DNA of 64,000 bases, from positions 124,001-188,000 of the forward strand of contig NZ_NSGG01000005.1 in NCBI RefSeq assembly GCF_002295065.1, written 5' to 3'. Under the pieces are notes generated by a model. That model did not search any database. It saw only the letters and a program-made list of their open reading frames with translations, and was not told the origin of the DNA. Shown here in pieces: positions 63,888 through 64,000 of the stretch (position 1 is the first letter of the stretch; every line of letters begins with the position of its first letter). This DNA is from Mesorhizobium sp. WSM3859. Its GTDB lineage: Bacteria > Pseudomonadota > Alphaproteobacteria > Rhizobiales > Rhizobiaceae. The position numbers were made by a program, and so were the translations under genes.

Positions 63888-64000
63888 TGGATCTCCTGGA
63901 ATTCCCGGCACCGTCGCACGCGCCCATTGTCCTGCGGTTCGCGGGCAGGCTGGGCCGCGCGGTTCGCGGCCTTCCTGTCTCCGTCATTATCGGATCGCTC
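63884..64000 (+). CDS. Peptide/nickel-type ABC transporter permease (DppC type), 3' end outside window
   Basis: Only 39 codons are visible (MMDLLEFPAPSHAPIVLRFA then GRLGRAVRGLPVSVIIGSL), ending with the start of a hydrophobic helix. The second ATG (63887) is an alternative start. The assignment as DppC-type permease is based on position after DppB and on the short polar N-terminus before a membrane helix; the window ends before any family motif. Confidence 0.6.
   Translation, partial: MMDLLEFPAPSHAPIVLRFAGRLGRAVRGLPVSVIIGSL

Noticed and set aside
59053..64000. Firm assignment as EDTA or NTA degradation genes
   Set aside because: The gene types match, but no FMN reductase partner is present and the LLM family is too broad to name the substrate from sequence.

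Overview
The window (64 kb, GC-rich) looks like chromosome of a rhizobial alphaproteobacterium, most likely Mesorhizobium or a close relative. Grounds: a class II AroA close to the Agrobacterium CP4 enzyme in an aroA-cmk-rpsA locus, a three-gene proton-translocating transhydrogenase (pntAA, pntAB, pntB), an alphaproteobacterial aa3-oxidase subunit IV, a FYDLN-acid protein, many ABC importers, and four scattered copies of a short palindromic intergenic repeat. The species call is inference from remembered families; no search was run.

Layout. 1-8.5 kb: 3' end of an indolepyruvate ferredoxin oxidoreductase gene, a membrane GGDEF-EAL protein, an N-acyl amino acid synthase-like protein, two small membrane proteins, and pntAA-pntAB-pntB ending in a bidirectional terminator shared with gyrB (minus strand). 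11-14.5 kb: an FMN reductase, a cytochrome P450 and an NDUFA9-like epimerase. 14.66-16.09 kb: a complete IS3-family (IS150-like) element with 3-bp target duplication, inserted in the loop of what was a terminator hairpin. 16.3-24.2 kb: a probable arginine or modified-arginine module (Ldh2-type reductase, polar amino acid ABC importer, DDAH-like hydrolase, BetI-like TetR regulator, AruI-like 2-ketoarginine decarboxylase). 24-26 kb: a PF05704-like glycosyltransferase and an atypical SDR. 26-33.5 kb: rpsA, cmk, aroA, a FYDLN-acid protein, tRNA-Ala(GGC), a histone-H1-like protein, a PEBP protein and a lipoprotein.

33.9-48 kb is a large deoxysugar catabolic region: MaoC-like protein, class III CoA-transferase, a solute-binding-protein homologue with no signal peptide, a lactonase-type amidohydrolase, an IclR regulator, a carbohydrate ABC importer, two enolase-superfamily enzymes (one an L-fuconate dehydratase), a RhaM-type mutarotase, a Gfo/Idh dehydrogenase, a second MaoC protein and an SDR. 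It encodes most of a non-phosphorylative L-fucose-type pathway, but the usual terminal hydrolase or aldolase is absent and CoA-type genes are present instead. This is the best candidate for an undescribed system in the window. Similar AT-rich, partly palindromic sites lie before its transcription units.

48-64 kb: a DUF2161 protein; a GlxA-type regulator divergent from a DJ-1/PfpI protein; a GntR-controlled operon combining a Cys/Met-metabolism PLP enzyme with a carbohydrate-type ABC importer; and an operon pair with a fused double-ATPase peptide-type ABC protein, an NtaA/SnaA-type flavin monooxygenase, a double DUF427 protein, a Tat-type solute-binding protein and two permeases, the last cut by the window end.
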